From positions 310,001-374,000 of the forward strand of contig BROI01000010.1 in assembly GCA_027923505.1 (NCBI GenBank): DNA of 64,000 bases, written 5' to 3'. The translations under genes and the position numbers were made by a program. The DNA is from Mayamaea pseudoterrestris. Taxonomy: Eukaryota; Bacillariophyta; Bacillariophyceae; Sellaphorales; Sellaphoraceae. Below the pieces are notes generated by a model. It was not told where the DNA came from. It worked only from the letters and a program-made list of their open reading frames with translations, and did no database searches. Position 1 is the stretch's first letter; the number at the start of each line of letters is the position of its first letter. This document shows, piece by piece, positions 41,413 through 52,038 of the stretch.

Positions 41413-44400
41413 ATGAGAGTCTGTACCGCGTGTTGTGACGATTTGGACGATGGTTGCGGCTTCAACTGCCCGCGCCAATGCGGATACTGTTTGTGCGAGC
41501 CCTGCGTCAAGCTAGCTTTGAAAGATCAAGCCGGAGAGAACACAATCTGTCGACTTTGTAAAAACAAAGGAAAGGAAACAAAGATTGGGCTGCTCATGGT
41601 TGAATCACTTTGCGGCGTAGGCGCCATTCGCGAGGTGGAACGCGAGCTACGGTCTAAAGTGGAACTGGAACTGCAGCGAGACGACGAGCGACGCGAAAAG
41701 GGAAAGGCGGAAATGTTGCAGATGAAAGGCAGAGCCGAACAGCTGTATAAAGATTTAACTGAACGCCTGAACATGCGATGCCCTCGGTGCAAAACGGTTT
41801 TCTTTGACTATGACGGTTGCAATGCTCTTAGCTGCGTGTCATGCAGTGCCGCCTTTTGCGCCATCTGCTTACACGATTGTGACGACGATGCTCATGGCCA
41901 CGTTAGGGAAAGTCACGGCGAATTGTATAACAAGAAATTATTTGAGACTGCGCGGATTCGAAGGGATAATGCAACCGTTGCAAATTTCATGCATGAGATC
42001 AGTAATGAACCGTTTGAAGTACAAGAATATGTTCGCATCGAAGTAGAAAAGCTTGCCGTACCGGAAAGCGATGCTTTATACGATAACAAAGACATCGCTT
42101 TCCTTCGATCAGCGACACAAGTTCTGGCAAAGGCGATGAGGACTGACAGGCTCTCTGTTTTGAGCGAAACAGACCAGGAGTTGCAAGGACACCGTCTTCT
42201 TGGTTTTGAGACGAAACATATATCACCTCGGGTCGCCTTACCAAAAGATTATCAGCTCACGCTGACATTTCGCTCAGGTTCAATCTGCACCGTGAATCTG
42301 TACAAGCTAGAGAATGGACACTGGAAGAAAGTTCCTCTCCCTAACGAAGATGCAGTGATGACCAATGACGCGAAAGACAGTGAAAGGGAACAAGGCCTTA
42401 AGGTAGACGTTCTTTGTAATATTCGGCAGCAGCTTCGTTGTGGTGTCGTCGCCTTCAATGGCGAAACGGTTCTATATCAGACTCAATCGGTGAAACATGA
42501 CGGAAGTGAAAAGTTGGGAGACGACGACGTCTCGATTATGTTTCATCGAGTGTCCGCTACTGGCGACATTGAAGACCGACCGCAGAGTCTTTGCGACATC
42601 GGTCATCACGGGTGTTCTATTCTCGGAATCAACCAGAATCGCAGACTTACAATTCTTTGCGAACACGTCAAGAATACCGAAGCGGAAAAATTATTGGTAC
42701 CGTCGTTAAAGCATTATGTTGGAGCGGGAATACCTGAGCGCCTACTTGTTGACTTAATAGTACCACCCTTGAGTAGCATCTCGGAGCTGAATACAGAGCA
42801 GCAAAGCGTTGCTCACCCCTTGTGTTTAAAAACTGCACGAGAAGTCGCCGGCCCACCTGGAACGGGTGAGTCTTTGTTTAACTTGCGAGAATTTGAATTA
42901 TTGCGCCCTTCCGTGTGCTAACATGCGTTTGTCTTTGTTAAGGAAAAACTAAAACGATTACCGAGCTGGTCAGATCGATTTTAGAGTGTACATCCTTCGA
43001 TGTTATTGTTCTTTCGGAGAGAAATGGCGCAATTGACGCGATTGCTGAAAAGATTGCTGGTGACTGCATCTGTACATCGAAGCTGCAGAAGACACCGTCT
43101 ATTAAAGATATTCGGCTTTGGATCACCCTTCTGGCCTTTGGCTCCGCCAGCCTTGGTCCATCAACCTCCCTTTTTACTCATAAGAAAAAGATGGACTACC
43201 ATCCGGAGCTATCGGAGCTTGCCGAATGTCTAAAACGAAAAAAGGCCATTCAAAGGCGACGACGCAAGGAAATGTTGTCTCTCTTGGCTTCAGCCATCGC
43301 GCGCCTTGAAAGTGAATTACCATGGAAACCAGATCCTACAAAGCTCACCCGTAGCTCAATGATCCAGTCGATGCTGAAGAAAACAGGCCCTGACGATGGT
43401 TTGAACACATGCATGGTCGTTGTCTCCACCCTGTCGGCAGCCAAAGATGTGTGGGCGAAACTCGCACGCGTTCCTTTGAATGCGCTGGAAGAGAATCTCG
43501 TCGAGTCCGCCTCGCTCGATTTTGTAGACATCGTCGGAAACCTTATTCCAATCCGAGATCAGAATGCAAAGAAAGTACGACCATGGGAAAAGGTGCGCCA
43601 GGAGGTCAGATCTGCAACAGACCAAATCTCTCTCTGCCTCGAAACTGTTTTGAAAGATCCGTTGTTTTCGTTTGAAGAGGTTGAAAGAATGCAGTTTGAT
43701 GTCCGCCAGGGAGAAGATAATCTAAAAGCTGCAACTGACCGAGTGGCGAAGGAACTTTTCGAAAGTGCTAGAGTCTTTCTATGCACCATCGGCTCATCTC
43801 ACAAGCTCCCAACCACGACTTTGGAGGACGAGGCTGACGCGACGATAGATGCTTCGGATATTGCAACGATTCCATTTGGCAGACCTACAATCGTAATATT
43901 CGATGAAGCGGGATGTATCCCTTGCTACGAACTTTTAGGCTTGACTCGTTTAGGTCGAGACATCAGAGGCATTCTTTGTGTCGGCGACAAGCACCAACTT
44001 GGTCCGTACAACCCAGGCAACTTTACCCAAGTCGGCGGCAGAAGCCAACGCACCCGTCGTGTGCAAGACCGGGACAAAACAATACCGAGCCTACTCGACG
44101 TGAGTGCTATGGATGCAAAAAGTAGCAACAAAGTTAATCTCACTGAGCAATACAGATTGCCGCGAGACATAGCAAGTCTTCTAAATGCTCGGGTGTACAA
44201 GGGAAATTTTCGCACAGCTGTTCAATTCAACGCACCACTACGCGGCTTCCACTTCGTCAGTGTTGACAGTCCACTTCGGGGCCGCGAAAATAAATATGTC
44301 AATCAAATGGAGATCAACCGTTGTATTGAGATTATCAATTTATCTATCGAAGAAGGTCATACCAGTTTTATGGTTTTGACGCCGGTGAGCAATCGACGAG

Positions 44401-44796
44401 TGTGTGAGAGAGAGAGCCTGTATAGCAAGCCGCGTAAGCTGAAAACTAATCACATATTCGTTTTCCATGCAGTACAAGCATCAACAGCGACTTTTGCAGC
44501 ATACGTTTAGCAAACATTTTACAAAGGAGATTCCAATTCTCACTATTGACCAGTGCCAAGGGCAGGAGGCCGACATTGTTCTCATCAGTTTGGTTCAAAA
44601 GCCAACATCGTTTCTCACGCTCAATCGTTTAAATGTTGCTCTGTCTCGAGTACGCAAGAGGGTCTACTTGGTTGTTGATATGGAAGATTTTCGACAAGCC
44701 GCGCGCAACGTGAAGTGGGACTGCCATTTGCTTGCGAATGATTTGATAGAAATAGCGACAGGAGGGAACGAGTCTGATTCTGATGATAGCTTGTAA
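41413..44796 (+). CDS. IBR/RING-like zinc module fused to a UPF1-like SF1 helicase
   Basis: Exons 41413-42865, 42943-44384 and 44473-44796 (introns 77 and 88 bp) give 1072 aa. The N-terminus has RING-like cysteines (MRVCTACCDDLDDGCGFNCP, CGYCLCEPC, ICRLC), a charged helical spacer, and an IBR module at about 122-165 (CPRCKTVFFDYDGCNALSC, CAICLHDCDDDAHGHV). The SF1 core begins with GPPGTGKTKT (about 479, split by intron 1), VIVLSERNGAIDAIAEKI (Ia), IVIFDEAGC (II, DEAG, about 804), GDKHQLGP (III), LTEQYRLPRDIA (IV), IDQCQGQEADIVLISL (V) and LNVALSRVRKRVYLV (VI). The core is UPF1/SMG2-like, so 5'-3' RNA or DNA unwinding is expected. The IBR part suggests ubiquitin-ligase-like or nucleic-acid binding, though no clear RING2 catalytic Cys is visible. 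The combination suggests RNA quality control or defence (inferred). Confidence 0.85.
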
Positions 44797-44988
44797 TTTA
44801 ATAGCTCAGCGTGTTGGCATTGGCGTTATAATATTGTAGCATGCTGCTATTATATACCGTTTACTTGTGCCTATATAATACATTACAGACTTGTCAGCCA
44901 TTGTGATCGACAAGCGCAACATATCTGCCGCACAACCAATTTGTCGACTACACCCAAGTCGGTCTTCCAACGCCGAACGGAATCAGTA

Positions 44989-46122
44989 TCAAGGAAACCT
45001 CCGATGCGTCTGGCAAAAAAGATTCTGCGTAACGCTCACAGGAGAGGCTTTCCAATACACGTCTTGCTGATTGTCCTGTTTGGGCGGTGTAACAGCCCGT
45101 GCTCTTGACGTCCCAAACATATTCAAAATGCCATAGTCGCGAGCCAAAGTAATTGGATGCGAAGCATCCGCGTCGACGCAATCATCAAGTAGCATTTCAG
45201 GCCAAAGTGATGTGCCCAGCGTCGCTTGTAGCTGATAGGTCGCCTGCTCGTCGTCCCAACAACAAAGCCCGTCCACCCGATGACAAAACGAGCTTCGTAC
45301 TCTGGCTGGAAGTGCTTCCAAGGTCAACAGATCCATGGCAACCAGTAGAGCCGCAAATCCAATTTGCGATGGCGGATACTGCGTGCACTCTTCTTCCAAG
45401 CAAACAACCAGCTCCGTCAAGTAGCGAGACAGTTCTCGCAAAACATGCACTACCAATTCATGTCGGTCGCGTCGCAGTTCCCACTCGGGCATTAAAACCG
45501 CCAGGTAGTAATTGACAAATGTCATTGGCGTTGGCGTGTTAACCACCTTCCAATTGAGCGCTCGCAGAATTGTCTGCTCCATGTGAATGACATGGTCTTT
45601 CCTGAACAGTCCCCGACTCAATTCGCAAAAGGCTTGCAACTTGAAGGTTCGGCGATGAGCCGCGTCGGCATCAGATCCATTGTCAATGTGTAACTTGACG
45701 GCAAGGTAAATGCACGTCATTGCCGCGAGCTGATAGAATTCGGAATCGACGCAGCGTTTGCAAGATGGACATGCGCATGGCGATGCAGCAGACGACTTTG
45801 TACCGCTCGACGATTGCTGTTGTATGCTGCAAGCGGCTAGAAATCGGTCCAACAAGTGCATGCCGACTGAAACGACTTCTCGGTCGAGGAGAAAGTGGTC
45901 AATGACTCGAAACGACCACTGACAAATCTTGCGACGCCAATGTTGGAGTGGCTTCTCTTGACGCGGCTGCGAAGAGCGGCAGGGTATGTGGGGAATGGAG
46001 TATACTCGTTCAACCTTGAGTAATGCGACAAGTTGGTCTGTCTGCAACACAGTGGTTTGGTCATGGATGGCGAACCACTCTGGTGAGGTGTAGTAGTCGC
46101 ATGTTGTAGGAATAGGCTCCAT
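44989..46122 (-). CDS. Cyclin, diatom-type
   Basis: Single exon, 377 aa, ATG at 46122. The cyclin N-box reads VYSIPHIPCRSSQ ... RRKICQWSFRVIDHFLLDRE, VVSVGMHLLDRFLAACSI, then YQLAAMTCIYLAVKLHI and FRKDHVIHMEQTILRALNWK; the C-terminal cyclin fold starts at VNTPTPMTFVNYYLAVL. A Ser/Cys-rich insertion (SSGTKSSAASPCACPSCK) splits two helices of the box. The conserved Arg/Lys (R in RRKICQW, K in YLAVKLH) needed for CDK binding are present. The divergent sequence and insertion fit the expanded diatom-specific cyclins, which tie nutrient or light signals to cell-cycle entry (family knowledge). No destruction box is clear. Confidence 0.78.
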   Translation of the reverse strand: MEPIPTTCDYYTSPEWFAIHDQTTVLQTDQLVALLKVERVYSIPHIPCRSSQPRQEKPLQHWRRKICQWSFRVIDHFLLDREVVSVGMHLLDRFLAACSIQQQSSSGTKSSAASPCACPSCKRCVDSEFYQLAAMTCIYLAVKLHIDNGSDADAAHRRTFKLQAFCELSRGLFRKDHVIHMEQTILRALNWKVVNTPTPMTFVNYYLAVLMPEWELRRDRHELVVHVLRELSRYLTELVVCLEEECTQYPPSQIGFAALLVAMDLLTLEALPARVRSSFCHRVDGLCCWDDEQATYQLQATLGTSLWPEMLLDDCVDADASHPITLARDYGILNMFGTSRARAVTPPKQDNQQDVYWKASPVSVTQNLFCQTHRRFP

Positions 46123-46771
46123 GTGATCGAGGGTGAGAAGGCAGGCAGCACAAATGCGTGTTGTTCCTTGCCACAGCCACCAGTCAACTTGGGTTGCGAA
46201 AATTATGTCATGCTCTGTGCTGATACATAAGTGGAAGATCCGAAAGACTGCGTTCAGAATCGTGTAAACGAGAGTGTCTTGACTCGAGTCGTTTTAGAAT
46301 GAAGCCGGACTTTAGAATGATGCCAATGCTGCACCACCGGCGCAGGTGAAGCAAAAGACCACTGCCTCGGTTTTCCATTAACGAAACCAGCTTCAAATGC
46401 CTGATAGTCGAATCAACTTGGCATAGCTTGACCGACTCGACGAATTCGTCCATGAGTCCTCATCCATCTCCGTTTGCGCAACTCGACGAAAGAAAAAGCG
46501 AAACCGAAGACAATCATGTCTTACCGGTTACCATGGCATAAGCCCCAAAGTGTCAGGCAATATTAAATAAAGCAAATCTTGCTATCGGAAAGAATCTTTG
46601 CTAAAGTACTTAGGTAGCGTGACCTTCAACGGAAACATGTTCGAGCCAGCCGAGATGCCGCATCGTCAACTTTGGCCTCTCGAAAATATTTTGAAACAAC
46701 TCGTCGTCCCCGTGTCGAATCGAAGGAGAAGCGAGACAGCCTTCGACCATCAACTCTCGAAAAAGTTCACC
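46123..46771. other. Divergent intergenic region
   Basis: Between the cyclin (minus) and the KG-rich secreted protein (plus). Holds one ACCGGT at 46523-46528; no exon is recognised. Confidence 0.4.
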
Positions 46772-48228
46772 ATGAGGCTTTGTAATCGGCGGCGAACGCT
46801 GCTAGTGAATCTGCTATTACTTTGCGCAACCGTGGCGAGGAGTCTTGAAACAGAGACGACACAATCGGATCTTGACATTCGCGCGACAAGCCTGCAAAAT
46901 GACAGACGGTCATTGTTCATGTCACAGAAAGAACATGAAAAGTCTTTGACAGTATTAGAAGAGCTGCGGCAGCACGTAGCCACAGATCGGCAAGCCTCGC
47001 TGCACTTGGACAGTCGAGATTTGCTTCGACTTCGCCGCGCGGACGCTGCCTCGTTCAGTCACTTTTTTCGATCGCTGCTCCAAGCCGACACTAACGTCAA
47101 AGCTAACTCGGAGCATCGGAGAACCAAAGAGCACGGAAACATTTTTTCGCGAGTAGCTCCTGTAACAAAAGCTCCTGTCTCAAATGCTCCTCCGCCAAAA
47201 GGAAGCAAGAAGGGCAGCAAGGTTGACAACAAACTGGCTAGTAAGAGCAAAGAGTCGAAAGGCAGCGCTAAAAAGATAGCGAAAGGAGGCAGCAAAATTA
47301 CAATTAAAGGCACCAAAGGTAGCAAGGGATTAAAAGGACGAGGCATGAGTAAGGGTCTTAGTAAGAGCCAGGCGCCGAGTAGCAAGCGAACAAAGGGCGT
47401 TAAGAACGCGAAAGGCAAAATTACCAAAGCTATAAAATCCCCCAAGGGCGTCAAGAGCACCAAAAGCAAGGTATCAAAAAGCATCAAAAGCGCAATAGGC
47501 ATCAAGGGCATCAAGGATGCGACGCCTAGCAAGTCTACGAAAGGCATGATGAAGGAGAAGGGCAGCAAGAAAACGAAGGGTTTGAACAGTTCAAAAGCAA
47601 TCAAAAATGCAAAGGGAATCAAGAGTGCGAAGAACACCAAATTGAGCAAAAGTAAAGGTACCAAGGCACCAAAAGGTTCCAAGACTGGTGTTGTCAGTAA
47701 CATTATGAAAGGCGCAAGCAAAGGTTTGAAGGGTGGCGATGACAAAACAGCCAAAATCAGCAAGAAGGAAGTCGTTGCCGGCGGCAATCAAGGCACTGAA
47801 AACGTTGATGACGCTCCCACGAGTGCGCCAAAGCAATCAACTTCATTGACAGAAGCGCCTATACTAGTACTGACCATCGCGCCTCAGACTGTCGACACTC
47901 GAACTCCGTCGGAACGTCCAACACGGACACCAACAGTGCCCACCTCACCACCCACCAGAATACCTACAACACCTTCGCCGACAGGTGCACCAGTAATCCC
48001 GACGGATAGTCCAACACGACCACCGACTGTACCGACTCCACCACCAACACGATCACCGGTGAGTTAAAAGTTCACGTAGTAAAGTTATTGTGTCATCTGG
48101 CGAAGGTGTTAATACTCACAATTTTCATTTCACAGGCTTCAGTTGATTCGCAAGCTCCGTCATCGCAACCTGCATCCATCGACTCCCTCGCACCCGCGGC
48201 CGCACCAACAGCGCAAGTAGTACGATAG
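46772..48228 (+). CDS. Secreted Lys/Gly/Ser-rich protein with PT-rich tail, silaffin-like composition
   Basis: Exons 46772-48058 and 48136-48228 (77-bp phase-0 intron) give 459 aa. The ATG at 46772 lies in ttcaccATGag; the frame extends upstream without support. Signal peptide MRLCNRRRTLLVNLLLLCAT then VARS/LETET. An acidic-basic helical part of about 90 residues with RXL sites (NDRRSLF, SRDLLRL, RSLLQ) follows, then about 200 residues of loose Lys-Ser-Lys/Gly repeats (KGSKKGSKVDNKLASKSKES, TKGSKGLKGRGMSKGLSKS, KGIKSAKNTKLSKSKGTKAP), then a Pro/Thr-rich tail (RTPTVPTSPPTRIPTTPSP) and ASVDSQAPSSQPASIDSLAP at the end. Signal, RXL, lysine pairs and PT tail together match diatom biosilica proteins in style. 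A long hydrophobic frame on the opposite strand is a shadow of the lysine codons. Confidence 0.78.
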
Positions 48229-48357
48229 CAGGAAATGTATTGTATATTTATAAACATGCATGTATATTAATGTTTCTTTTTGACTATGTCGTGTTGGCTG
48301 TCCAACGGTTTGTTGTCAGCTTCGACATCTCTCAAAGGACACAAGTTTTGTAGTCAG

Positions 48358-49230
48358 TCACACAGTGCCACCGACCGGGACGAGTATATTTTGCCGCCTT
48401 TCTCGCAAGTGCTCTACGATCCTCTGGTTTGTTCGCTCCAATCTTTCCACCTTTCGTGTGGGCACCGCTCCGTTTGCAACATTCGCCTTTAGTACATGAA
48501 TCATCTTTTGTACAAGACAGTGCGTATCCTTCAATCCCGGCTCTGTCCAGTCGTTTAAGTCACAATCACGTTCTCCTATGATTGCCTTGTCGCCACGCGC
48601 CCTGATGAGCGCCTGCATGAACGTTTGATTCCACTCTCGTGCATCGGCCCGTGAAACATACATGAAGCACCTGTACAGCACGCTGCAGCACTCGCTGCGA
48701 AGCAAGTCACCATGTTCCTTCAATATCGTTAACACAACTGGCAAGTGGTGCTTCACAAAGACTATTCTCCAGTTTGACGCTTGCGTTTCGTTTCGTTGCC
48801 ACTGCTTGTCGGTTTGATAGAAACCAATCATTAAATCCGGAACGCTCTGAAGCACGCGAAAGACGACAGCAAACGCTTGTCGGAGCAGCAAGACATTATT
48901 GGCAAACGGCGTTTGCATCATGCTGGCAAGCTCCTTCAACACAGGTCCGGCTCGTTCGTGGTAGGTTTCGTTGCCAGAGTCGAATGTGAGATGGCTGCTG
49001 CCGCCGCTTGTGATGGATATTGTGGTTCCACTCGACTGGTAGGACTCCTTAATTTCCTCCAAGCGTATTCTGGCAATTTCATCCGATAAAAAGTCAAAGA
49101 TATAACTCGTTACTCCGGGGCAGGAAAGTGAGCGATTCAAATAAAGGTGCAGCAAGCCAACCGTTGGCTCTGACAGCAAGACTGGCGTCGCTTCGTCTTC
49201 GTCGTGGATGGAAAGAGAGTTGACATTCAT
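48358..49230 (-). CDS. Unrecognised 290-aa helical protein
   Basis: Single exon; the first ATG is at 49230 (MNVNSLSIHDEDEATPVLLS). The sequence is mostly helical: LLHLYLNRSLSCPGVTSYIF, AGPVLKELASMMQTPFANNV, LLLRQAFAVVFRVLQSVPDL, HHLPVVLTILKEHGDLLRSE, and a basic C-terminal helix (VERLERTNQRIVEHLRERRQ). This could be an armadillo- or HEAT-like fold but no family motif is certain. No signal peptide. It converges on the KG-rich secreted gene with about 130 bp between stops. Confidence 0.6.
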   Translation of the reverse strand: MNVNSLSIHDEDEATPVLLSEPTVGLLHLYLNRSLSCPGVTSYIFDFLSDEIARIRLEEIKESYQSSGTTISITSGGSSHLTFDSGNETYHERAGPVLKELASMMQTPFANNVLLLRQAFAVVFRVLQSVPDLMIGFYQTDKQWQRNETQASNWRIVFVKHHLPVVLTILKEHGDLLRSECCSVLYRCFMYVSRADAREWNQTFMQALIRARGDKAIIGERDCDLNDWTEPGLKDTHCLVQKMIHVLKANVANGAVPTRKVERLERTNQRIVEHLRERRQNILVPVGGTV

Positions 49231-49690
49231 TTCGCTACGTTGCGACACTTAATTCAAGGAAGGGTGAGAAACATATACAAAAAAGATCTTAAGAGTCGCG
49301 ATGCACGGTTATGATACAAACAAGCAAGCACATCAAGAGAAAGGGATCATCGCTTTCGATGCGTGACACAGGTGTGCGTTTCACAGTTTTGCTTGTGACG
49401 TAATTGACACTGGCACTCGTTTCGCACTATAACCTCAGTGACGTAATTGACACTGGCACTCGTTTCCCTGCTATTGCCTTATGACGTAATTGACACTGGC
49501 ACTTGTTTCGTAGTATTGCCTTATGACGTAATTGACACTGGCACTTGTTTCATAGTATTGCCTTATGACTTAATTGACACTAGCACTTGTTTCGTAGTAT
49601 TGCCTAATGATGTGTGAAATGTCTAATTAACTCGACATCGCCATCCATCATCGCCATTACCATGCATTTTCGACGCTGCTTATATGAACA
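49231..49690. other. Divergent intergenic region with five-copy repeat
   Basis: Shared upstream region of the unknown gene at 48358-49230 (minus) and the OB-methyltransferase gene at 49691 (plus). It is dominated by the 42-43-bp repeat at 49396-49607. Confidence 0.6.
49396..49607 (+). repeat. 42-43-bp tandem promoter repeat with TGACGTAA core
   Basis: The motif tgacgtaattgacactggca starts at 49396, 49439, 49482 and 49524, with a fifth copy (tgacttaattgacactagca) at 49566. The array ends about 85 bp before the ATG at 49691. TGACGTAA is a half-palindromic CRE/bZIP-type core; TGACGT elements drive CO2/cAMP responses in Phaeodactylum. A cis-regulatory array is the likeliest reading, though a plain minisatellite is possible. 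Confidence 0.8.
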
Positions 49691-51736
49691 ATGAAGCATG
49701 CACTATGCCTCCTACCACTCTTAGCGCTTTGCTGTCAGGCATGGGTGTTTTGGAATGGCCAACGCACCAGCGAAAAGTTATTCAGCATTCGGCTCCGCTC
49801 TACCAAAGCTCCTTCCGACTCGCTGTCGATAAGGGCGGCAGCATTGACTCTCAATGAAGCAGCCGCCATTCCAAACACTGTGCACTGCATTACCGGATAT
49901 GTAACTGCTATTCGAGGATTCGGAAAGTCATTTTGCTTTGTCGATATCTCAACCAAAGACGCCATTCAACAAGTCATGCTCAAGCGACAGGAATATCAAA
50001 ATTCGCACTTTGACGCCACGCGCCGCGCCATGCTTCCTGGCGTCAAGCTGCGTGTCACAGGCGTTATGATCAAGTCCAAGAATCAAGAAGACGATTTACT
50101 GGTTCATAATGCGACTATTGTGGGATGGCCTCGCAATCCGCAGCATGTGCGCATCCTGCTCGAGCTTTTGGAACAAGGCGAGCTGTCTTCGGAGTTGAGC
50201 TTGCCGCCGTCGCCGCCGCCCTTATTACGAAATAGTGATGTCGGCAATGCTCTGCAATTCAACAATAGTGCTGCGTCAACCTTGTATTTGCGAGCAAAAC
50301 AAATTGTAGAGTCATTGCCGAGCGACGATGACTATCCGTACGAGATACTGTCGACTTTGAACGCTGGCGATTTTCTTCTCCCAAAAGCACCAATTCACAT
50401 TCAGCGCGGCCCAAGCAACGAGCTCTCGCAATCAGCAGACTCACTAATATCCATGTCAGCGATCGTCATGAGTCGCCGCCGGTACCAAGGCAATATAACG
50501 CAGCTAGAGTTGGTCGACGAATCGACCCAGGAGCGGTTCCTCGGCATTCTACACTCGCAATGTTTTTTGTCGTTTGCGTTCATTAACGTTTTCAGTACCA
50601 TTTTGGCGCCAACCAGTCGCGTCCAAGTATCGGGTTTCATGCGGCGAGGCGATTGTGACGAGCAAGGACTCTTCCTCCTGTGGGTAACTGACTGTCGCAT
50701 TGTTCAGGCTTCATGGCAGCCAAAAACCATTGAATACTTGCTGGAAGTGACACGAACTGGCGATTTTGACAGAAAGGATGCTGCTACGGCGCTCAACATT
50801 TCGGCAAGCAATCTTGCTGCCATTGTAAACCTGTCGACGACAACGGAACGACAATGGAAGGCTGCGGAGCTCTCGCGAAACATGCAGGCCCTTGCTCACA
50901 GGTATGAGGATGCAAGCCACGGCAAGAGCGTCGTCGCAAACGTATTGGAACACTTTCGAACTGCACGAGAGCAGTTTCCATTTGAAGCAGTCAATGATAT
51001 AGACACCATCAATCGTAACCGCAGCAACGTTGATTACTCGAATGATGGAAGCCGCTGGCGTCGCAAGAAGGAACCTCAGCTAGCTTGGATGCTTCAACAA
51101 GTCGAACAGATTGTGCAGCATCATCCCGATTACGAACTACGACCCATTCGCATTCTAGATATTGGCGGCGGGAAGGGGTTACTGGCCAACTACCTGGCCA
51201 GTCACATGCTGGGCAAAGTGGAAGTGCAAGTTATTGACATTTCCGACCGAGCAGTAAAAAATGGAGCAATGCGCTCAAAGCGCCTCAGCCTTCCAGTCAA
51301 ATACACAGTTGGAGATGCCAGTCAAGCAAGACTAATAACGCCAGTGGATGTTGTGGTGGCACTGCATGCGTGCGGTACATTGACCGACGTGGCTTTGGGA
51401 CATGCCGTGCTGCATAATGCCTCGTTTGTGATTTGCCCTTGCTGCTTTTGCTCTCATCCGCACTTGCGGGTGCCAACGAGGGGCCAAAGTGTTGACAAAC
51501 ACGCTTCACTGACTGCATCTGACTGGCTTGATGTTGACGCGATTAAGCTTGGGGAGCTGCAACGGATCGCCGAGATACAGGGCGACATGCAAACGGCCAA
51601 CCAGGCCATACATTCCATTTGCGCACTACGTGCATGCGCTGCAGAGAATAGATGTCAGAGCCTGAAGGTCTCTATCAAGACCTTTCCGCTTGCCTTTTCC
51701 ACACGCAACTTTTGCCTAATTGGGAGCCAATTTTGA
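49691..51736 (+). CDS. Plastid-targeted OB-fold / SAM-methyltransferase fusion (METTL25/GSTCD-like)
   Basis: Single exon, 681 aa, ATG at 49691. Leader MKHALCLLPLLALCCQA/WVFW is a signal peptide with a plastid-type Trp site. An OB-fold-like region follows (HCITGYVTAIRGFGKSFCFV, GVKLRVTGVMIKS), and a second lies near residue 260-340 (SLISMSAIVMSRRRYQGNIT, SRVQVSGFMRRGDCD). The methyltransferase starts near residue 485 with ILDIGGGKGLLANYLASHML, then VEVQVIDISDRAVKNG and VDVVVALHACGTLTDVALGH followed by ASFVICPCCFCS. HACG...D and the PCC motif define the METTL25/GSTCD (Methyltransf_32) group, proposed to modify RNA. OB folds ahead of it point to an RNA substrate in the plastid (inferred). Its promoter carries the TGACGTAA array. 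Confidence 0.78.
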   Translation: MKHALCLLPLLALCCQAWVFWNGQRTSEKLFSIRLRSTKAPSDSLSIRAAALTLNEAAAIPNTVHCITGYVTAIRGFGKSFCFVDISTKDAIQQVMLKRQEYQNSHFDATRRAMLPGVKLRVTGVMIKSKNQEDDLLVHNATIVGWPRNPQHVRILLELLEQGELSSELSLPPSPPPLLRNSDVGNALQFNNSAASTLYLRAKQIVESLPSDDDYPYEILSTLNAGDFLLPKAPIHIQRGPSNELSQSADSLISMSAIVMSRRRYQGNITQLELVDESTQERFLGILHSQCFLSFAFINVFSTILAPTSRVQVSGFMRRGDCDEQGLFLLWVTDCRIVQASWQPKTIEYLLEVTRTGDFDRKDAATALNISASNLAAIVNLSTTTERQWKAAELSRNMQALAHRYEDASHGKSVVANVLEHFRTAREQFPFEAVNDIDTINRNRSNVDYSNDGSRWRRKKEPQLAWMLQQVEQIVQHHPDYELRPIRILDIGGGKGLLANYLASHMLGKVEVQVIDISDRAVKNGAMRSKRLSLPVKYTVGDASQARLITPVDVVVALHACGTLTDVALGHAVLHNASFVICPCCFCSHPHLRVPTRGQSVDKHASLTASDWLDVDAIKLGELQRIAEIQGDMQTANQAIHSICALRACAAENRCQSLKVSIKTFPLAFSTRNFCLIGSQF

Positions 51737-52038
51737 AATACTACAGTAAGCATTTGAGGAATGCATGTCGCGACACTATGAATTTTGATCGACTTCATGT
51801 GCGGCATGCACGTACTACATCCTTAGATTTATCTCTAATAACTCGCGTAAACGTAGCTACCACAAAAGTACGGCATATAAGACCTGAGTAGACCAAGATA
51901 GCATGTATTTTAAACAACAGGTCTTTCAAAAAACGTTACGTCGTGATAGCCCATCATTGGGATCAAAGGAATACGTGGCACAAACAAAATCGATCTGCCA
52001 CGACATCCCCCTTGAGACACAATTGCACCATTGCCCCT
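51737..52038. other. Convergent intergenic region
   Basis: 3' flanks only; no gene seen. Confidence 0.4.

Noticed and set aside
47059-47787. Long hydrophobic minus-strand open frame
   Set aside because: It is the complement of lysine, glycine and serine codons of the KG-rich secreted protein on the plus strand; hydrophobicity follows from AAG reading as CTT.
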